Below, one piece after another: positions 33,737 to 46,800 of a stretch of DNA of 64,000 bases (positions are counted from its first letter, which is position 1; the number at the start of each line of letters is the position of its first letter). Source of the stretch: Polyodon spathula (lineage: Eukaryota > Chordata > Actinopteri > Acipenseriformes > Polyodontidae). The stretch is from the NCBI RefSeq assembly GCF_017654505.1, contig NC_054534.1, forward strand, positions 18,649,693-18,713,692, read 5' to 3'. The notes under the pieces are model-generated. The model saw nothing but the letters and a program-made list of their open reading frames with translations, searched no databases and was not told where the DNA came from. The position numbers were made by a program, and so were the translations under genes.

Positions 33737-34340
33737 ATGACACCATCAAGCATTCTCAAAATGGGTATAGCACAGCCTGACTTATGCTGGCATGGGTGTA
33801 GTGTGAGATGTATATTGGTACATCTTATGTGGGACTGCCCTCCAATCTATCACTACTTGTCTTGTGTAGTTGGTGTGTTGTCTGAAATGTTGAGGGTTGA
33901 GAACCCACTTTTTCTGCTGAGATTGAGACCGGGGGGCATCTTAATATCTGTCAAATACTATCATGCTGCCTCTTGTTTTATGAACCATCCTTCTTGATTG
34001 GAAACAATACAAATCTGACTTTTACTCCTTTGATACATGGCTATCTGATTTCCTTTATTTATTAAATACGGAGTGCTCTGCTTTCAGTATTTTGATAGGG
34101 AATTGAGGGGATCTGCTGTAAAGATCATACAAATATTGACTCATAAATTCCTTCCCTGACACCTCCCTGGAGGGAACAAATGGGTGCATGAACTTTTAGG
34201 AGTGCAGAGGGTGGAGGTGCAGTGGGTTGTAGATATTGGTATTATCCCATAAAACCAACTGAAGCTCTTTACACTCAAGTCTTTTTCTTTCTGTTTTGTT
34301 ACTTTACTAATTTCACTCTGAATTTTCCACTTTATATCCA
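33737..34340 (+). pseudogene. L1/Tx1-like LINE, 3' end of ORF2 (degraded)
   Basis: The frame 33737-33997 contains LCWHGCSVRCILVHLMWDCP, the Cys/His/Trp pattern (CW-C-H-W-CP) found near the C-terminus of L1/Tx1-type ORF2 proteins. Sequence downstream to about 34340 is compatible with a decayed 3' end, but stops interrupt it. The rest of the element is absent, consistent with 5' truncation. Confidence 0.5.
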
Positions 34341-35540
34341 TGATGTATTATTATTGTTTTACTTTTTTTGTTTTCCTTGTAAGAAAAGAAAAAACTAATA
34401 ACTGGGAAATCTCACTGTTACACTTTGCTTAGCTTGTAATGCTGTGTTACCACAATATGTTAAGACTGCTTGATTCACTAGCAGAGATAACACAGTAAAT
34501 ATCTATAACTAGCCATATAAATTCTGAAGAGCAGGGATTCAGTTACTGAAATAAATAAGAGCAGAGAAAATGCTTCTACTTTATTTTCTGGTTGAATACT
34601 GCATTGCTTTGTTTTTAGTTGTAGATACCAACTCCCAGTGTTCCACAGTCACTGTAACTTGCTCATATTACATTTTTTTGTGATTAGATTTTCAAGTTTT
34701 TATGGCCATTTTTGAAAGCGGCATAAAAACAACTGCCAGTGGTAGTTATTGTTCAAAAATGAGAGCAAGCAGTTGTCATTTCAATGAGGTTCATGTTCAC
34801 ATTCATTATTTTATTAACTTAATTCACATGAATTATCTTAACATCTTAACTGAAAAAAAAAAAAAATCTGTGTTTTTCTGCTGGGTATTTGAAATTATTT
34901 TATAGATTTACATCATAGATCAAGTTCTGTGGACAATCTGATTAATCACTGATATTTCAATATCTTTCATTTGGATAGCTCTTCAACAGAGGTTTGTTGT
35001 TGATCATTGGGAGACTTGTCACAAATGATCCCCAGAGATCAGACTGTTTTTAAGCGACCAGAGAAAGCTTTCTTCTGAATATACTCATCCTATAAATTAT
35101 GCAGGTTGAACAGCTTCCTTTTTTCCAGAACAGTTATGAAATAATGTGATGTTTGCTTTCCCTGCAGGGTAGCACAATGACTGATGTATTTACAACTCTA
35201 CAGCCCAGGCCTACAATTACTAAATATTATTTAGTGTTGAGACTGCCTTTTATTGAAGTTTTACACTCCAATACAGCATAATAAAACTTTTCATAAATCA
35301 TAATGTCTTTCAATCAGTAAAAATAAATGATACCCTCAGTGTAGAAGGAAATTTAATAAACTAATAAACCAAGTCTTCTTATGCAATATAAACAGTTTAT
35401 TTGAAGAATATAGTTTAATTATATCACCACACTCAGATTTTGATTTAATAATATAAATGTAGAAACTATATAAACAAACACCAATTAATACTCTGAAACA
35501 TATAAATTCCATTTACAGTATGTACTTCACTATTGCAAGC
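34341..35540. other. Intergenic, nothing recognised
   Basis: AT-rich without supported features. Confidence 0.5.
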
Positions 35541-35985
35541 TGGTAGAAAAGCCCTGCACATATAAAAGGGGGCAGGGCAAAGCCCTGCTGTGTAAATGTA
35601 TTAGGTGTTTATTTTAGTACAGGTGATTGTTATTGTATGATGTAAAATGTACTGTTTGGAAACGGGTTATTGTTAGTATTGGCTTGAATGTATTTTGTTT
35701 TGGATTTAAAAATACAATGTTTTGTTGTTATGATTTATTATGTATATGAATAGGACGGCGAAGGGCTGCATTGTGTTTGTTGTTTGGCAGCATGGCCATC
35801 TCCTCATTTAATTTATTGATTAATTGTTGCTAATCGGGAGATGGTCACCTGAATAAAAGTCTGCAGTATTCTGCGCTCTGAGTGGGTGTTCAGAGGAGGA
35901 ACCTGTGTGTGAGAGAGAACAAGAGAGAACAAAGCAAAACAAAACAAAACTGAGAGTAGGATCCGTGAAGGCTACTGCCCAGCCT
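35540..35985 (+). repeat. LTR-like repeat fragment
   Basis: Carries a promoter-like CATATAAAAGGGGGCAGGG block at the start, followed by T/G-rich sequence, an AATAAAAGT signal near 35850, and a purine-rich tail. This is the layout of a retroelement LTR and leader. Paired ends and target duplication not found. Confidence 0.4.
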
Positions 35986-36296
35986 GACATGCACATTATA
36001 GTAGTATTTGAGATTTTTTTTGTTGAAAATTTATTTTGCTCTGTGTGCAGTGTTTTTCTATTTGAACCTTTTATTTTATTTTTGTGTTTAAATGAACTTC
36101 ATTTGGATATACTTTGTCATCAGAATCTGGGGGTATATGAAGGCACCTCAAGCATCTTTGGATGTGCATGCAGTAGATTGAGGTCATGTGTTCATATTTT
36201 TGATATGTGTCATGTGTCTCATTTTGAATGTCACTGACACGCTTGTTTAGATAGTGAGAGATGTATGGTTTGCAGGTGTTAAACGTATATTATATA

Positions 36297-36298
<2 letters not shown>

Positions 36299-36362
<64 letters not shown>
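36299..36362. repeat. (AT)n microsatellite
   Basis: About 31 AT units. Confidence 0.98.
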
Positions 36363-36365
<3 letters not shown>

Positions 36366-36370
<5 letters not shown>

Positions 36371-37197
36371 ATAGGTGTATAATCGCTAATGTTACGAATA
36401 TAGAACAGTGGGAGTGTCTTCTATTGTAACATGGAGAATTATAATACTTACTTTATACATGTTTTAACCTGAAATAGATGCAATTTAGAAAAATATGGTT
36501 GGATGTAATGACAATGGATTGACCTCTTTTAGGGGTAGCGCTGTTTCAGATAGGGACATGATAGACTTATCTAGGAAAAGAAAAATGACTCTGTAATTGA
36601 CCTGTAACACGGATCTGAAAGGTGGCCATCTTTAAAAGGGGCAAGGGAACTTTGCACATGGAGAGAAGTGGTTGGAGTTAATGAAGAGTGAGAGGGGTGT
36701 TTGCAGTCAAGTGTTTCAACAAAAGGAAATTCGGGTTTGGTCATAAAGTGTCTTTTTGAACATAAAGAAAAGCCTGGCCCTTTGACAGTGGAGTCTAGCC
36801 TCTAAGTCCAGTTAAACCAAAGTCTGTTGGAGAAGCTGACTGGCCATGTGCTCAGCGCAGAAGTTACCGGACCAAGTGAAAGAATTGAAAGATCGGTTCA
36901 TTGGAAGTGAAGTAAGTGAAGCAAAGAATTACTTACTAACTCTTACTGTTTAAACAAAGCAACTGAGTAGTTGCAAAGAGACTACAAAACCCCACTCAAG
37001 AGCAAATCAACCAAGTGCATGTCAGGTATACACTGCCGAATGTATATAGTGTACATAGTGGTCTGTGTGAACTGAATAATAAAGGGTATGGTACACCAGA
37101 GTCCTACACAACTACCACTGTATTTACAGAGTATTTATTAGTTATCCTTAGTATACATCTGACTAGGCGTTTCACTGCCTGACTAACAGGAGTGGTA
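36366..37197 (+). repeat. Possible solo LTR of an unidentified retroelement
   Basis: A TATA-like CTTTAAAAGGGG block lies at about 36630, followed by purine-rich sequence and an AATAAAGGG signal near 37077, then about 115 bp more. The spacing fits U3-R-U5. Boundaries are not secured by a target duplication. No coding sequence. Confidence 0.33.
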
Positions 37198-38106
37198 ATA
37201 ACATCCAAGCACTTAAAAACCTTTTAAAATAGAAATCCCACCTCTAATGTGCTAATTTAGCTAAAGCATGGAATGTGGACAATTCTGTTTTTGAAAAATA
37301 TACAGTTTAAAAAAAAATCAAAAGTTGCTTAGACCTCCCTCTGAAAAAAACAAGAACCAATGATGCATGTCTCATCATTCCTGAAATGCCTGCCTTCTTT
37401 TCTGAGAGCATACCATACTGCGTGTGATTCATCTTGCGCTATTACATTTGTTTTTCTCATACAATTTTAATTTGTTTGGCTTGGAGAAGAAAGAGGTCAT
37501 GATATATCTGCTAGATTATCCGAACACAGCAGGAGGCAGATTAGTCAATATTTTTGATAAACACTTAAAGGCACAATAAATTAAAGTATTAAAAAAAATA
37601 ATACTGTATCCTTGTTAACATTTTAAACACATGGAGTGGTTTCATTGTCAGCTACATCAATTACCCCATAACCTTTGAAAATCAGCAACGCGGGTTTAAT
37701 GTAAACCAAGCAGTGACTGATTACAGCCCAGTCCAAATCAATTCTCATTATTTAAGCAGCTTAGCATTTTTGTGGAAGAATTTAATTATGTCTATATAAT
37801 ACAAGAGGGATAGTTGTCACGGAATGGAAACATCAAAAAGACTCATCTTCCATGTCTTGTCAAATATAATTAAGTTGTTTTGTTGATGACAGTTAAACAT
37901 GTAACTGCATTTGTATTGATAATGTTCCATCTTTTTATAAAATAATGTGCCCATGCCTTCCTTTTCTTACATTGTTATTGCAGCTATTTGCATTTGAAAA
38001 TGTGTCTCTGCAATACCAGCAAGTGGCTTTTCAAATTTAAATTAAAAAATGGCTGTTCAAAAACACTATTATCAAATGTTTATACTAGGTTATATTAAAG
38101 AAAAAT
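37198..38106. other. Intergenic, nothing recognised
   Basis: No supported features. Confidence 0.5.
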
Positions 38107-38263
38107 AGTAACACTTTATATTAAGGTGCTGCTTATTGATGTTTAATACATATTTTATAAATATATAATATATGCTTGATAGCTATGTTATAACACAGTT
38201 ATTATGTATCTATTGTATATTTATAAAACATTAATAAGCAGCACCTTAATATACAGTGTTACC
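38107..38263. mobile_element. hAT-like MITE, 157 bp
   Basis: Long terminal inverted repeats of about 36 bp with about two mismatches, containing TATATTAAGGTGCTGCTTATT on the left and its inverse on the right. Flanks AGAAAAAT and AGAAAAGC agree at six of eight positions, compatible with a decayed 8-bp hAT-type target duplication. No coding sequence. Confidence 0.7.
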
Positions 38264-38968
38264 AGAAAAGCTCCATTGTAACGCTCATCATCAGATCTTT
38301 TGTAAATAAGATATTCTTTGTTTTTTAACAGGTTACTGTTAGTTGTTAATAGATTAATGTTTTGTGTTAATTTCAATGTGAAGCCACACTGGATGTAAAG
38401 TGCAAGTAGAGAAGCAAGAACAAACAAATGTAGTGCTAAGATAGAATAAAAAATATATGGCAGGATTATTGACTTGAAACCAGTACAAAAATGAGATGGT
38501 TATTAAAATGCTGTAATATGTTCCTTGTTCTGATACAGAGCTGAATAGTTTGTGTTCAGATATATATTCAAGGCTGGGGAATTCTGACTGATGGCTTTTG
38601 TAATATAGTAAAAATATTAAAGTCCAGCTGTATATTGCAAGCAGAACATTTTATGTGATTGTTTTATGAGTCTAGAAACTGCTGCATTAAACTGCTTTAT
38701 TCTCTTTAAATCTTTAAGACTTTAAAATGCTATCCTCTTGGAACCCCAGAAAAATATAAAAACAAAAACAAAACAGAAATCAGCAATGCCAACATATTGG
38801 AATACAGAAATGGTGCTTCTACTGGGTTCGTAAGCTTAAATATCACACCTGTGGAGTAGAAAAGAGTGCTGCACAAGGTGTAAAGATGGAGGTGTACATT
38901 TAATTTAGAGGCACTGGATGACAAGCAGTTGCCAGGATGCAGCCTAGTACAGACAACCAACCAATAAT
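38264..38968. other. Intergenic, nothing recognised
   Basis: No supported features. Confidence 0.5.
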
Positions 38969-39326
38969 GGTAACACTGTAGTTTAGGGATCCGTTATACG
39001 TGGTTATAAACAATAGTAAAAACAAAACAATGGCAAAAGTGTAGAATAACTGTATTGCAAAAACAAAGCAGCCCCAAACAATTGTGAGACAGACATATAA
39101 AGACAGATAGACAGACAGGGATAGAAAGACAAACAGACCTGAAAAGACAGACAGACTATATCCATTATATGCGATTATAAACAATAGCGCAAAAAAACAA
39201 AGACAAAAGCGTGTAATAGAACTCTTATTTCTATTTATATTCTATAATTGTTAAAACCATAATTAATAACATGTTTATAGATTATTTATAATCACTTATA
39301 TCAGATCCCTAAACTAAAGTATTACC
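38969..39326. mobile_element. hAT-like MITE, 358 bp
   Basis: Terminal inverted repeats of 23 bp with two mismatches: GGTAACACTGTAGTTTAGGG on the left; the inverted right end is GGTAATACTTTAGTTTAGGG. Flanking 8-mers CCAATAAT and GCAATAAC agree at six positions. TTATAAACAATAG occurs twice inside. The GGTAA(C/T)ACT terminus resembles that of the 157-bp element about 0.7 kb upstream, so the two families may be related. Confidence 0.72.
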
Positions 39327-40460
39327 GCAATAACAATGGTGACTTCCCCTCCTCTAACTGGAACTTTTGCATTTAATTAGTTATCTAATCATATTAATCT
39401 TAGTGTCACTCATTAATGACTACTTGATTATTACGTAATTACAATAGTAGTATAGTGAAGCCTAGTGGAGAAAAAATAAATGATAATACCACAAATACTA
39501 ATTCCTTTTACAATATCTTTCTTATTTAAGAAAAGTTTCTTCGTTCAAGACTGAGGCAAGCAAGCGTTTATCTGGATGTGTGTGAGCGACAGGTTTGAGT
39601 AATTACAAAAAACATGTCTTAAGGCAAAGCTAAACCTGAAGGTAAATATCCAACTAGCTACGGTAACTCCACGGTTTAAAGCATAGTGGCGTTTCCTTAA
39701 CTTAAGCTTAGTGCAATTTACAGGAAATAAATTGAAATCTAAATTAGAAATGGGATACTTAAACAATGCCATCAGCATACCTCAATTGGGTATGATCTTC
39801 ATCAACGCTAGTTTTAATTACCTGTTGCCTTGGGGTTTTGAAGCCTCAGGCTGAAATATATGAGATAGCAGTGCAGATGCAGTCTACAGTAATTTTAGCA
39901 TTTACTTTTACTTTAGTCAGTACAAAAGTTTCCCATTACAACACATCACAGCATCAGCATGTTATTTAAACCCTCAAAGAAGGCAGCTGAGCAGATTATA
40001 AAGCGATTTGCTAGTTTCCCATATTTTGGTATTAAATCAATATGTTTGTCGCAGTTCTGCAATGTTGTTTTCTTTAAACCACTCTTACATTAAAGCAGTC
40101 TCAACTGTATAATAAGCAAGGTGTGGGATCTTGGTCAAATTCATCAACATTTTTGATGACTGAGTTTTGTCTAAATGAAGTTTGTGGAAATGGGAAATGT
40201 TATATATAAAGTTAATGTTTGTCAAACCAAGCAATAACCACAGAGCTCTATGGATCAGAGCACATGCTGTTTCATAATCGTGAAAAACTCTTGTACTCAA
40301 CCGAGCTCTCAAATACTTAATTGAACTAATAATTTGCTTAATTTGACTTTTAAATTGATTAGCTTATAAAATGTTGGAGAATTCAAGTTCCTTATATAAT
40401 TTTATATTTGACTTGAAATCTCCAACTTTTTAAAATAAGTAAAAAGCTCTAATAGTTCCA
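39327..40460. other. Intergenic, nothing recognised
   Basis: No supported features. Confidence 0.5.
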
Positions 40461-40489
40461 TTATGGGTTCAACTAAGTAACTGCAAGCT

Positions 40490-40550
40490 TGTTTGGAACA
40501 AAAACAACCAGGATAGTGGGTCCCCAGGACCAGTGCTGAGAACCACTGGT
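40490..40550 (-). repeat. hAT-type terminal fragment
   Basis: The minus strand reads CAGTGGTTCTCAGCACTGGT then CCTGGGGACCC. This matches a terminal sequence common to many vertebrate hAT-derived MITEs. No second end was found. Confidence 0.45.
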
Positions 40551-41670
40551 ATAAGAAATGGGTGAAATACAGCTCTGCTAACCAACCCCAAAATGCCTAC
40601 CCTCAGATGGAGTGGTTATATGGGTGACTCCCCCACCCTAATAAGTCATCATTCCCAATACTGAGGAATTTTGCCTACTAATGAGCATATTACAGTATGG
40701 AAGTCAACCAATTAGTGAAGGTCAACCCTTGGTCAAGATGTGTTTTGTTATCTTTTTGCACCAGTGTTTAGAGATATACCAAACACTAATAAGGTGAGAT
40801 TTTGAGAAAAACATATTGTTGTGTAAATAGTAACAAATTGGCAAATAACAATGTTTAAGTTCCAAAAATGTTCTACCAAAAAGATTGGTTCCTATTGTAC
40901 TTGTCTCTTTATTTCACAAAAGGTGAGGGACAATGGCACTAGCTACATTCAGAAACAGTGCTGAGAGTGCACCTCAATGGTAATATGAGCCCTCCTTACA
41001 ATTTATTCCTGGCCCTCTCTCAACTTTGACATTTCTCAATAAAAAAAAATAAATTAAAAAAAATCAGTTTCAAAACTACAGTACAGAAATCAGCAGTGAA
41101 ATTGGCTTTATTCTATATTGCTTATTTGAGATCATTTCCAATAATAAGATGTTCATCCTAGTTTATTTCCTCATGGCTGACACAGCATTGCATTGAGTTG
41201 CATGAAGGAAAATCAAGAGAAGGGTCTTTGTTAATATGATCCGATAAGATTTTCCATGCCTAGTAGTTTTAGGGATTAAATATAAAACAGTTACTTGAGA
41301 TGACAACTGTCTTCATGCAACACTGAATCTTATTGGATTCTAATCCCAAGGAATAAACCTTCACTTGAAAGCATATGAGATTTAACACTTTGGAACAGCA
41401 GGACTATTTTCCTGTTATTCTACCCCCAAATCATTAATTTTTTTTTCCCTTGAACAGGAAAAAAATGGTTAAATAAATATCTTAAATTAGAGCCTAAATT
41501 CTCTAGGAGTATGTCTGTTTCAGCCATCCTAAGAAACATGCATGTTAAGGGTTATCAATTTGTTTAATATTAATTACGTAGCTATTACTGGATAAGTTTT
41601 AAATAATTAGTAAGAAATCATGTAGGCTATACACTTGTAAGTAGGTAAGAATTTCCACTAGTTATAAGCT
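40551..41670. other. Intergenic, nothing recognised
   Basis: No supported features. Confidence 0.5.
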
Positions 41671-41679
41671 CAGTTTGCA

Positions 41680-42000
41680 GAACGGAGGACCCCCATTGCA
41701 AGGAGAAAAGGGATCAACACTTTGCAAGAACGAGGGATCGGAGGTGGGGCAGATCATGAATGCTGGGTATTGGTGGGTGATGTGCTGGGAGTGTGGATTG
41801 AACAAGTACATATAAGGGAGAAACAAACTTTACAGAGGGCTTCTGGCCTTTTAAGAAACAAAACCAAAAACCTATCTCCCTCTGGGAGAACTAACCTACA
41901 CTTATAAGGCGGTAAGTTCTCCTGAACTCCACCCTGTACTAACTGTGGGGGAAGGCTAAGTACTTTTACCCACAATAAATATTAAGACCTTGTAACTGAC
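41680..42000 (+). repeat. Possible LTR-like fragment
   Basis: Contains ACATATAAGGGAG (TATA-like, about 41810) and AATAAATATTAAG (about 41977), about 165 bp apart, in a region of higher GC than its surroundings. No paired ends were found, and other explanations are open. Confidence 0.25.
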
Positions 42001-42651
42001 CTCTTGTTCCAACCAGTTTGTAGTGGTAGTAAAACTGTAATATTATAAGGTATAGTAACGTATAAGAAATGGACAGTGCACTTACAGTACTGTTCATAAC
42101 CAACAGCTAATAAATAGTTTTTGAAAAATTAATATACTTAATGTAATCTGAAACGAAACAGAATACCATTATTGCAAGATGTATATGTTATTATTACAGA
42201 CCAAGAAATCGCTCACCCATAACAGGTTAAACAGTCAATTTGTATATGGCCAGGTATGGGGCTTGACTAATACAGACGGTAACCTAGTTCAGACCTTCAA
42301 TAAACCCTTTATTAACGGGTTACTGTGTCTGCGTGCGTTACCTAGGTTTCAACTTAGGAAATTATGTGTCAAATCAGAGCTCAGTGGCTTTTAGTTCAGG
42401 GCGCAAGGAAGCATTAGGAGTTGTAAATTGAGCCCAAAATAGCAGATATTTCAAGGGTATCGCAAAAGATGAAGTTGCTACTTCTCTTACTTAATGTGTG
42501 GTAGTTCAAACTCACTCCAGCTATACAGCTACAATCAGATCATGTTACCTACACCAAAAGTCCTAGCCGTTTATCTAAAAAATGAGTGAAGAACCAAAAG
42601 ATTTTCGCAAAATGAGAAGGTGGCCATAATAAAGTCAATAAAATAAAATAC

Positions 42652-43084
42652 AGCAAGACCTCGCACTTACAACATAACTGGTTCCTGAAAGTCGCGTTGT
42701 AAGTTGAAGCACATTTTCCCATAGGAACAATGTTATAAACTGGGGTTCCGTTCCTGACTCTTCAGCCAGATAATATAGTTTTACAAAAATGACCCATTAT
42801 ATTGTACTCATGCAAATATTTATTTAACTCTTTACACTCAGCCCGGTGATTACGTACATATTACTCAGACACCTACCTGGCTTGTTTAGAAGTACAGACT
42901 CGGGGCTTTCCAAGGATGTATTTAGTATGTAGGTGGTACTCTTAGCAGGAAACACAATCACCTGAAGTTAAGCCCCTCATCATGTGACAAGGTTCACAGC
43001 TCAGGTTTCGTTTTGAGTCAATTGCTCTTATCAGACATTGTTAACGGCAAATAAATAAAAAAAAAAAACAAAAAAAAACAATTA
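42652..43084 (+). repeat. Older repeat, left half, target of the LTR retrotransposon
   Basis: Begins CAGCAAGACCTCGCACTTAC and contains GTCGCGTTGTAAGTTGAAGC. The matching half 49010-49203 ends with a GTTGTAAGTCGAAGC segment, and its reverse complement resembles the left start (CTTACAAC...). The LTR element inserted into this older, palindromic-ended repeat; an A-rich tract immediately precedes the insertion point. Confidence 0.5.
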
Positions 43085-43089
43085 CATGC
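43085..43089. repeat. Target-site duplication (left), CATGC
   Basis: Matches 49005-49009 exactly. Length 5 bp fits gypsy-type integration. Confidence 0.9.
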
Positions 43090-43823
43090 TGTGACGGAAA
43101 GATGTGTTCTGGTGATGAATCTTCCTCCCGACCTGTGAGGGCGCTAAAGAACGGGAGGAGAAGCATCTGGAAGGGCTGGCCTGACAGTTCGTTTCCGGGT
43201 CAGGGAAGTGGGTCAGCCTGGAGGGAAGCGCGACTCTGTTGTAAGACCGTATTGATTTGAGAGATAAACGAGAGGCAGCTGCAAGTAATAAGGCAGCTGC
43301 AACCGTTTATCTCGATATCATGCGGGATTACATATAGGGGCCAGGGTAACGCTGGTCTTCTCCTTCGTTTGGGTAAATGTTCGGAGAGAGAAGGAGCGAG
43401 AGAGGAGCTCTCGTTGTTGCAGAGAATTACGTGTTGTGTATTGTTGTGTTGTTTTGTAATTGTCTGCGTTTTGCACCACCAGACAGTTAACTCACCTATC
43501 CGGAGCTGTCGACCAGGGTCAGCACAATCCGGATCACCACTGCACGGAACCGTCACGAAATACAGTGTCTTCACCCACCACAAGCACGTCTGCACTCACC
43601 CAGGACTGGTGACCGTGTGTTCGTTTTGTTCGGGACTGTGTCTGTGTTATTGCTATCCCCGTGCTTTACACATTGTTGTGTATAGCCGGGGATTTATTAT
43701 TTAACGGTCACCAGACCTGGATTATAAATAAAAGCACCTTTTCACTGGAAACTGTTGTCTGCCTGTCACTCCTGCATCGCATCACCGTTTTACCTGTTCC
43801 CCTCCACTAGCCACTTTGCCACA
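43090..43823 (+). repeat. 5' LTR, 734 bp
   Basis: Starts TGTGACGGAA and ends TTGCCACA. I count about nine differences from the 3' LTR (about 1.2 percent), including positions near 43105, 43130, 43358 and 43417, and the C(A/G)TCCGG motif. It carries a U3 hairpin (43261-43313), a TACATATAGGGG block that could serve as TATA, and AATAAA at 43727-43732. Confidence 0.95.
43261..43313. promoter_or_regulatory. U3 hairpin with paired GCAGCTGC palindromes
   Basis: GAGATAAACG at 43261-43270 is the inverse of CGTTTATCTC at 43304-43313. Inside the loop, GGCAGCTGC occurs twice (43274 and 43292), each containing a self-complementary core with an E-box CAGCTG. The structure is identical in the 3' LTR (48442-48494). 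It may be a transcription-factor binding cluster or an RNA/DNA secondary structure. Confidence 0.6.
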
Positions 43824-43825
43824 CG

Positions 43826-43842
43826 TGGTGTCAGAACACGGG
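43826..43842 (+). promoter_or_regulatory. Primer binding site candidate
   Basis: TGGTGTCAGAACACGGG begins two bases after the 5' LTR. TGG is the complement of the tRNA CCA end. The tRNA species is not determined here. Confidence 0.7.
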
Positions 43843-43845
43843 ACT

Positions 43846-46800
43846 ATGGACCGCAACGCGCTGGCGGAGTTGCTGCAGGCACTGGAGACCAGACGGGATG
43901 CAGAGGAGAGACGGAGGGAGGAGCGCTATACGGCGCTCATTGAACGGGTAGGGCTGATCGTTGCTGCAGGAGCGACCCCTACCGGAACATCATTGATGTC
44001 GGCCCCGAAGGCACGGGCCATGAAAATGACGGCGGAGGATGATCCGGAGGCATTTTTGGTGGCGTTCGAGCGGCTGGCAACCGCGGCGGGATGGCCTCGG
44101 GAGTTCTGGGCAAGCCAGCTAGGACCTTGCCTGATCGGGGAAGCGCAGGCAGCTTACCAAGCCCTGAGCGACCAGTACGCCACTGACTATGACCTAGTCA
44201 AGCAGGCTATCCTCCGTCGTCTCAACATCACCGCGGAGACCCACCGGACGCGGTTCCGCGAGTACCGGAGAGCCCCGGAGACACGCCCCAGGGTGGTGGC
44301 ACAGCGGTTGTGCGACCACATGGTCCATTGGCTGACCCCAGAGAAGAAGACCGCTCAACAAATGGGGGAAGCCATTGTGGTGGAACAATTCTGCCATGTG
44401 GTCGGCGCCGAAACTCAGGCGTGGGTACGGCGCCACAACCCTGACACCCTGGAGGAGGCGGTCAAATTGGCCGAAGATTTTGAGGACTCTTTGACGTCAG
44501 CCCGGGTCGGGATCCTGTCAGCCCCTGCCCTGCTCAGGAACCAACCTCTCCCTCCCTCTCCTCCAACACCACCACCATCACCCTCGGTCCCGGCACCCAG
44601 ACCTCCCAGACCGCCGACCCCGTTGGGCCCCCTTGCCTCCCCCCCATGGAGACCGAGGATGGCCCCCAGCTGGGGTAGAGGTGTTGCCCCTGCCCCGTTG
44701 CCCTACCAGCAGCGGGACAGATATTTAACCTATGCCCCCTCTGTCCCTCCACTCTGTTTTAGGTGTAACCAGCCAGGACATAGGGCCAGGTCATGCCCCG
44801 CTGCTATGGAGTGTGACGTGGCTGCATGCAACTGGACACCTGGAACGGGTAAGCAGGGGGAAAACGGTTGGGAGGGGCCCTGTCTGATTGACGTGGTTTT
44901 AGGGAATGTGAAAACCCACGCGTTAGTGGACACAGGGTGTGAGCAGACCTTGATCAGGACAGCTCTCTTGGGCGGTATGTCGTGGCGGCCACAAGGTCAG
45001 GTGGCCATCTCCTGTATCCATGGAGACACGGCGGCATACCCCACCCTAAAAGTATATTTATCGGTAGGACCGATAAAACGTCACCTTGTAGTCGGGGTGG
45101 CGGAAAGGTTGCCGCACCCAGTTATTCTGGGCCGAGACTGGCCAAAATTCAAAGAATTGGTGCAAATAATGGCAGTCTCAGCCACACACGTAAACGTGGC
45201 AGAAAAAGGGAAAAAGGAACGGATTGGTGATGTGTTTCCTTTTCATCCTGAAATGTTTTCCCCTCTGTTCCGTCCTAGAAAAACAAATAAGGAGAGACGG
45301 ACCGCGAAATGGGAGGGAGCGTCTTTGAGACAAGGCTGGGGTCTGGTGGGAGAGTGCTGTAATGGTAACAAACGCCAGTCGAAGGGAGTGGGAACGCAGT
45401 GCGACCGAGAGAGCGAGGTTACTGGGCCGACTAGGGCAGAGGTTATTCCAGCCCCTCTCAATATACCGGACCCGTGGTACTCAAGCGCGGACCTAGTGTG
45501 GGGCCAAAAGAACGACCCGTCACTGGTGCACGCTTGGGGGCAGGTCCGGTCCATTGAAGGTAAGGATGTTGATGGCGCTGGGCCGCTAGTATATCCACAT
45601 TTCAGTATAAAGGGGCAATTACTATATAGGGTAAACCTAGCCGCGGGCACAGGACAGCCTGTAACACAATTATTGGTTCCCCCGTCTTGTCGGACCGAGG
45701 TCATGAGGCTGGCGCATGATATCCCTTTTGCGGGGCACCTCGGAGCCGAGAAGACGAGGGAGCGAATATTGGCTCGATTCTATTGGCTCGGTCTTCATAC
45801 TGATGTGTCGAAATATGTAGCCACATGCCCAGACTGCCAGCGAGTAGCGCCAGGTCGAGTGCGCCCCGCTCCTTTGGTCCCACTGCCGATTATTTCCACT
45901 CCGTTCGAGCGCATTGCAATGGACATAATGGGCCCGTTGCTACCTTCTGACTCTGGGTATACGCATATATTAGTAGTGGTGGATTATGCAACGCGATACC
46001 CAGAGGCAGTTCCATTGAGGTCCACTAGTGCAGCTGCAATAGCCACCGAGTTAGCGCAGATTATGGCTAGAGTAGGGATCCCCAAGGAGATTTTGACGGA
46101 TCACGGAACCAATTTTTTGTCCAATACGTTACAGCAGGTGTACAAAATATTAAAAATACGTCCCATCAGGACGTCCGTTTATCATCCACAATCGGACGGT
46201 TTGGTTGAACGTTTTAATCAGACCTTAAAGTCGATGCTGAGGCGATTTGTAACACAGGAGCAGAAACATTGGGCATCGCTTCTTCCCTACCTCCTTTTTG
46301 CGGTGAGAGAAGTGCCGCAGAGTTCAACGGGGTTCTCCCCCTTTGAGCTCCTGTACGGCCGGCAGCCTCGCGGCATTCTCGACCTGCTGAGGGAGGGGTG
46401 GGAGGAGCACAAAGGCTCGTCTAAAAATGTAGTGAAGTATGTGCTCCTACTACGAGATCGCCTGGATTTGGTCGGTCGTTTGGCCCAAGACAACCTCAGA
46501 TCGGCTCAGCACCGACAACAGCAGCATTACAACAAAAATGCACGGATTCGAACCTTTCGACCAGGGGACAAGGTAATGCTGCTACTTCCCTCATCTGAAT
46601 CGAAACTGTGTGCTAAATGGCAGGGGCCGTATGAGGTGATTCGGGCTATAGGGAAAGTAAATTATGAAATTAGACAGCCCGATCGCCGAAATGAACGTGA
46701 AATTTATCATGTCAATTTATTAAAGCCCTGGCAGGCAAGGGAGGTCTTATTTATAGCCCCAGGCAATATGGAGGATGATTTAGGTCCCTGTCCAGAGACC

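Noticed and set aside
43200..43595. Minus-strand 131-codon frame in the 5' LTR, repeated at 48381-48776
   Set aside because: It is duplicated only because the LTR is, lies antisense to the LTR, and has no domain. No basis for an antisense gene.
43755..43943. Short plus-strand frame overlapping the start of the Gmr1-like element
   Set aside because: It is an alternative frame over the LTR end and gag start; the long gag-pol frame explains the region.
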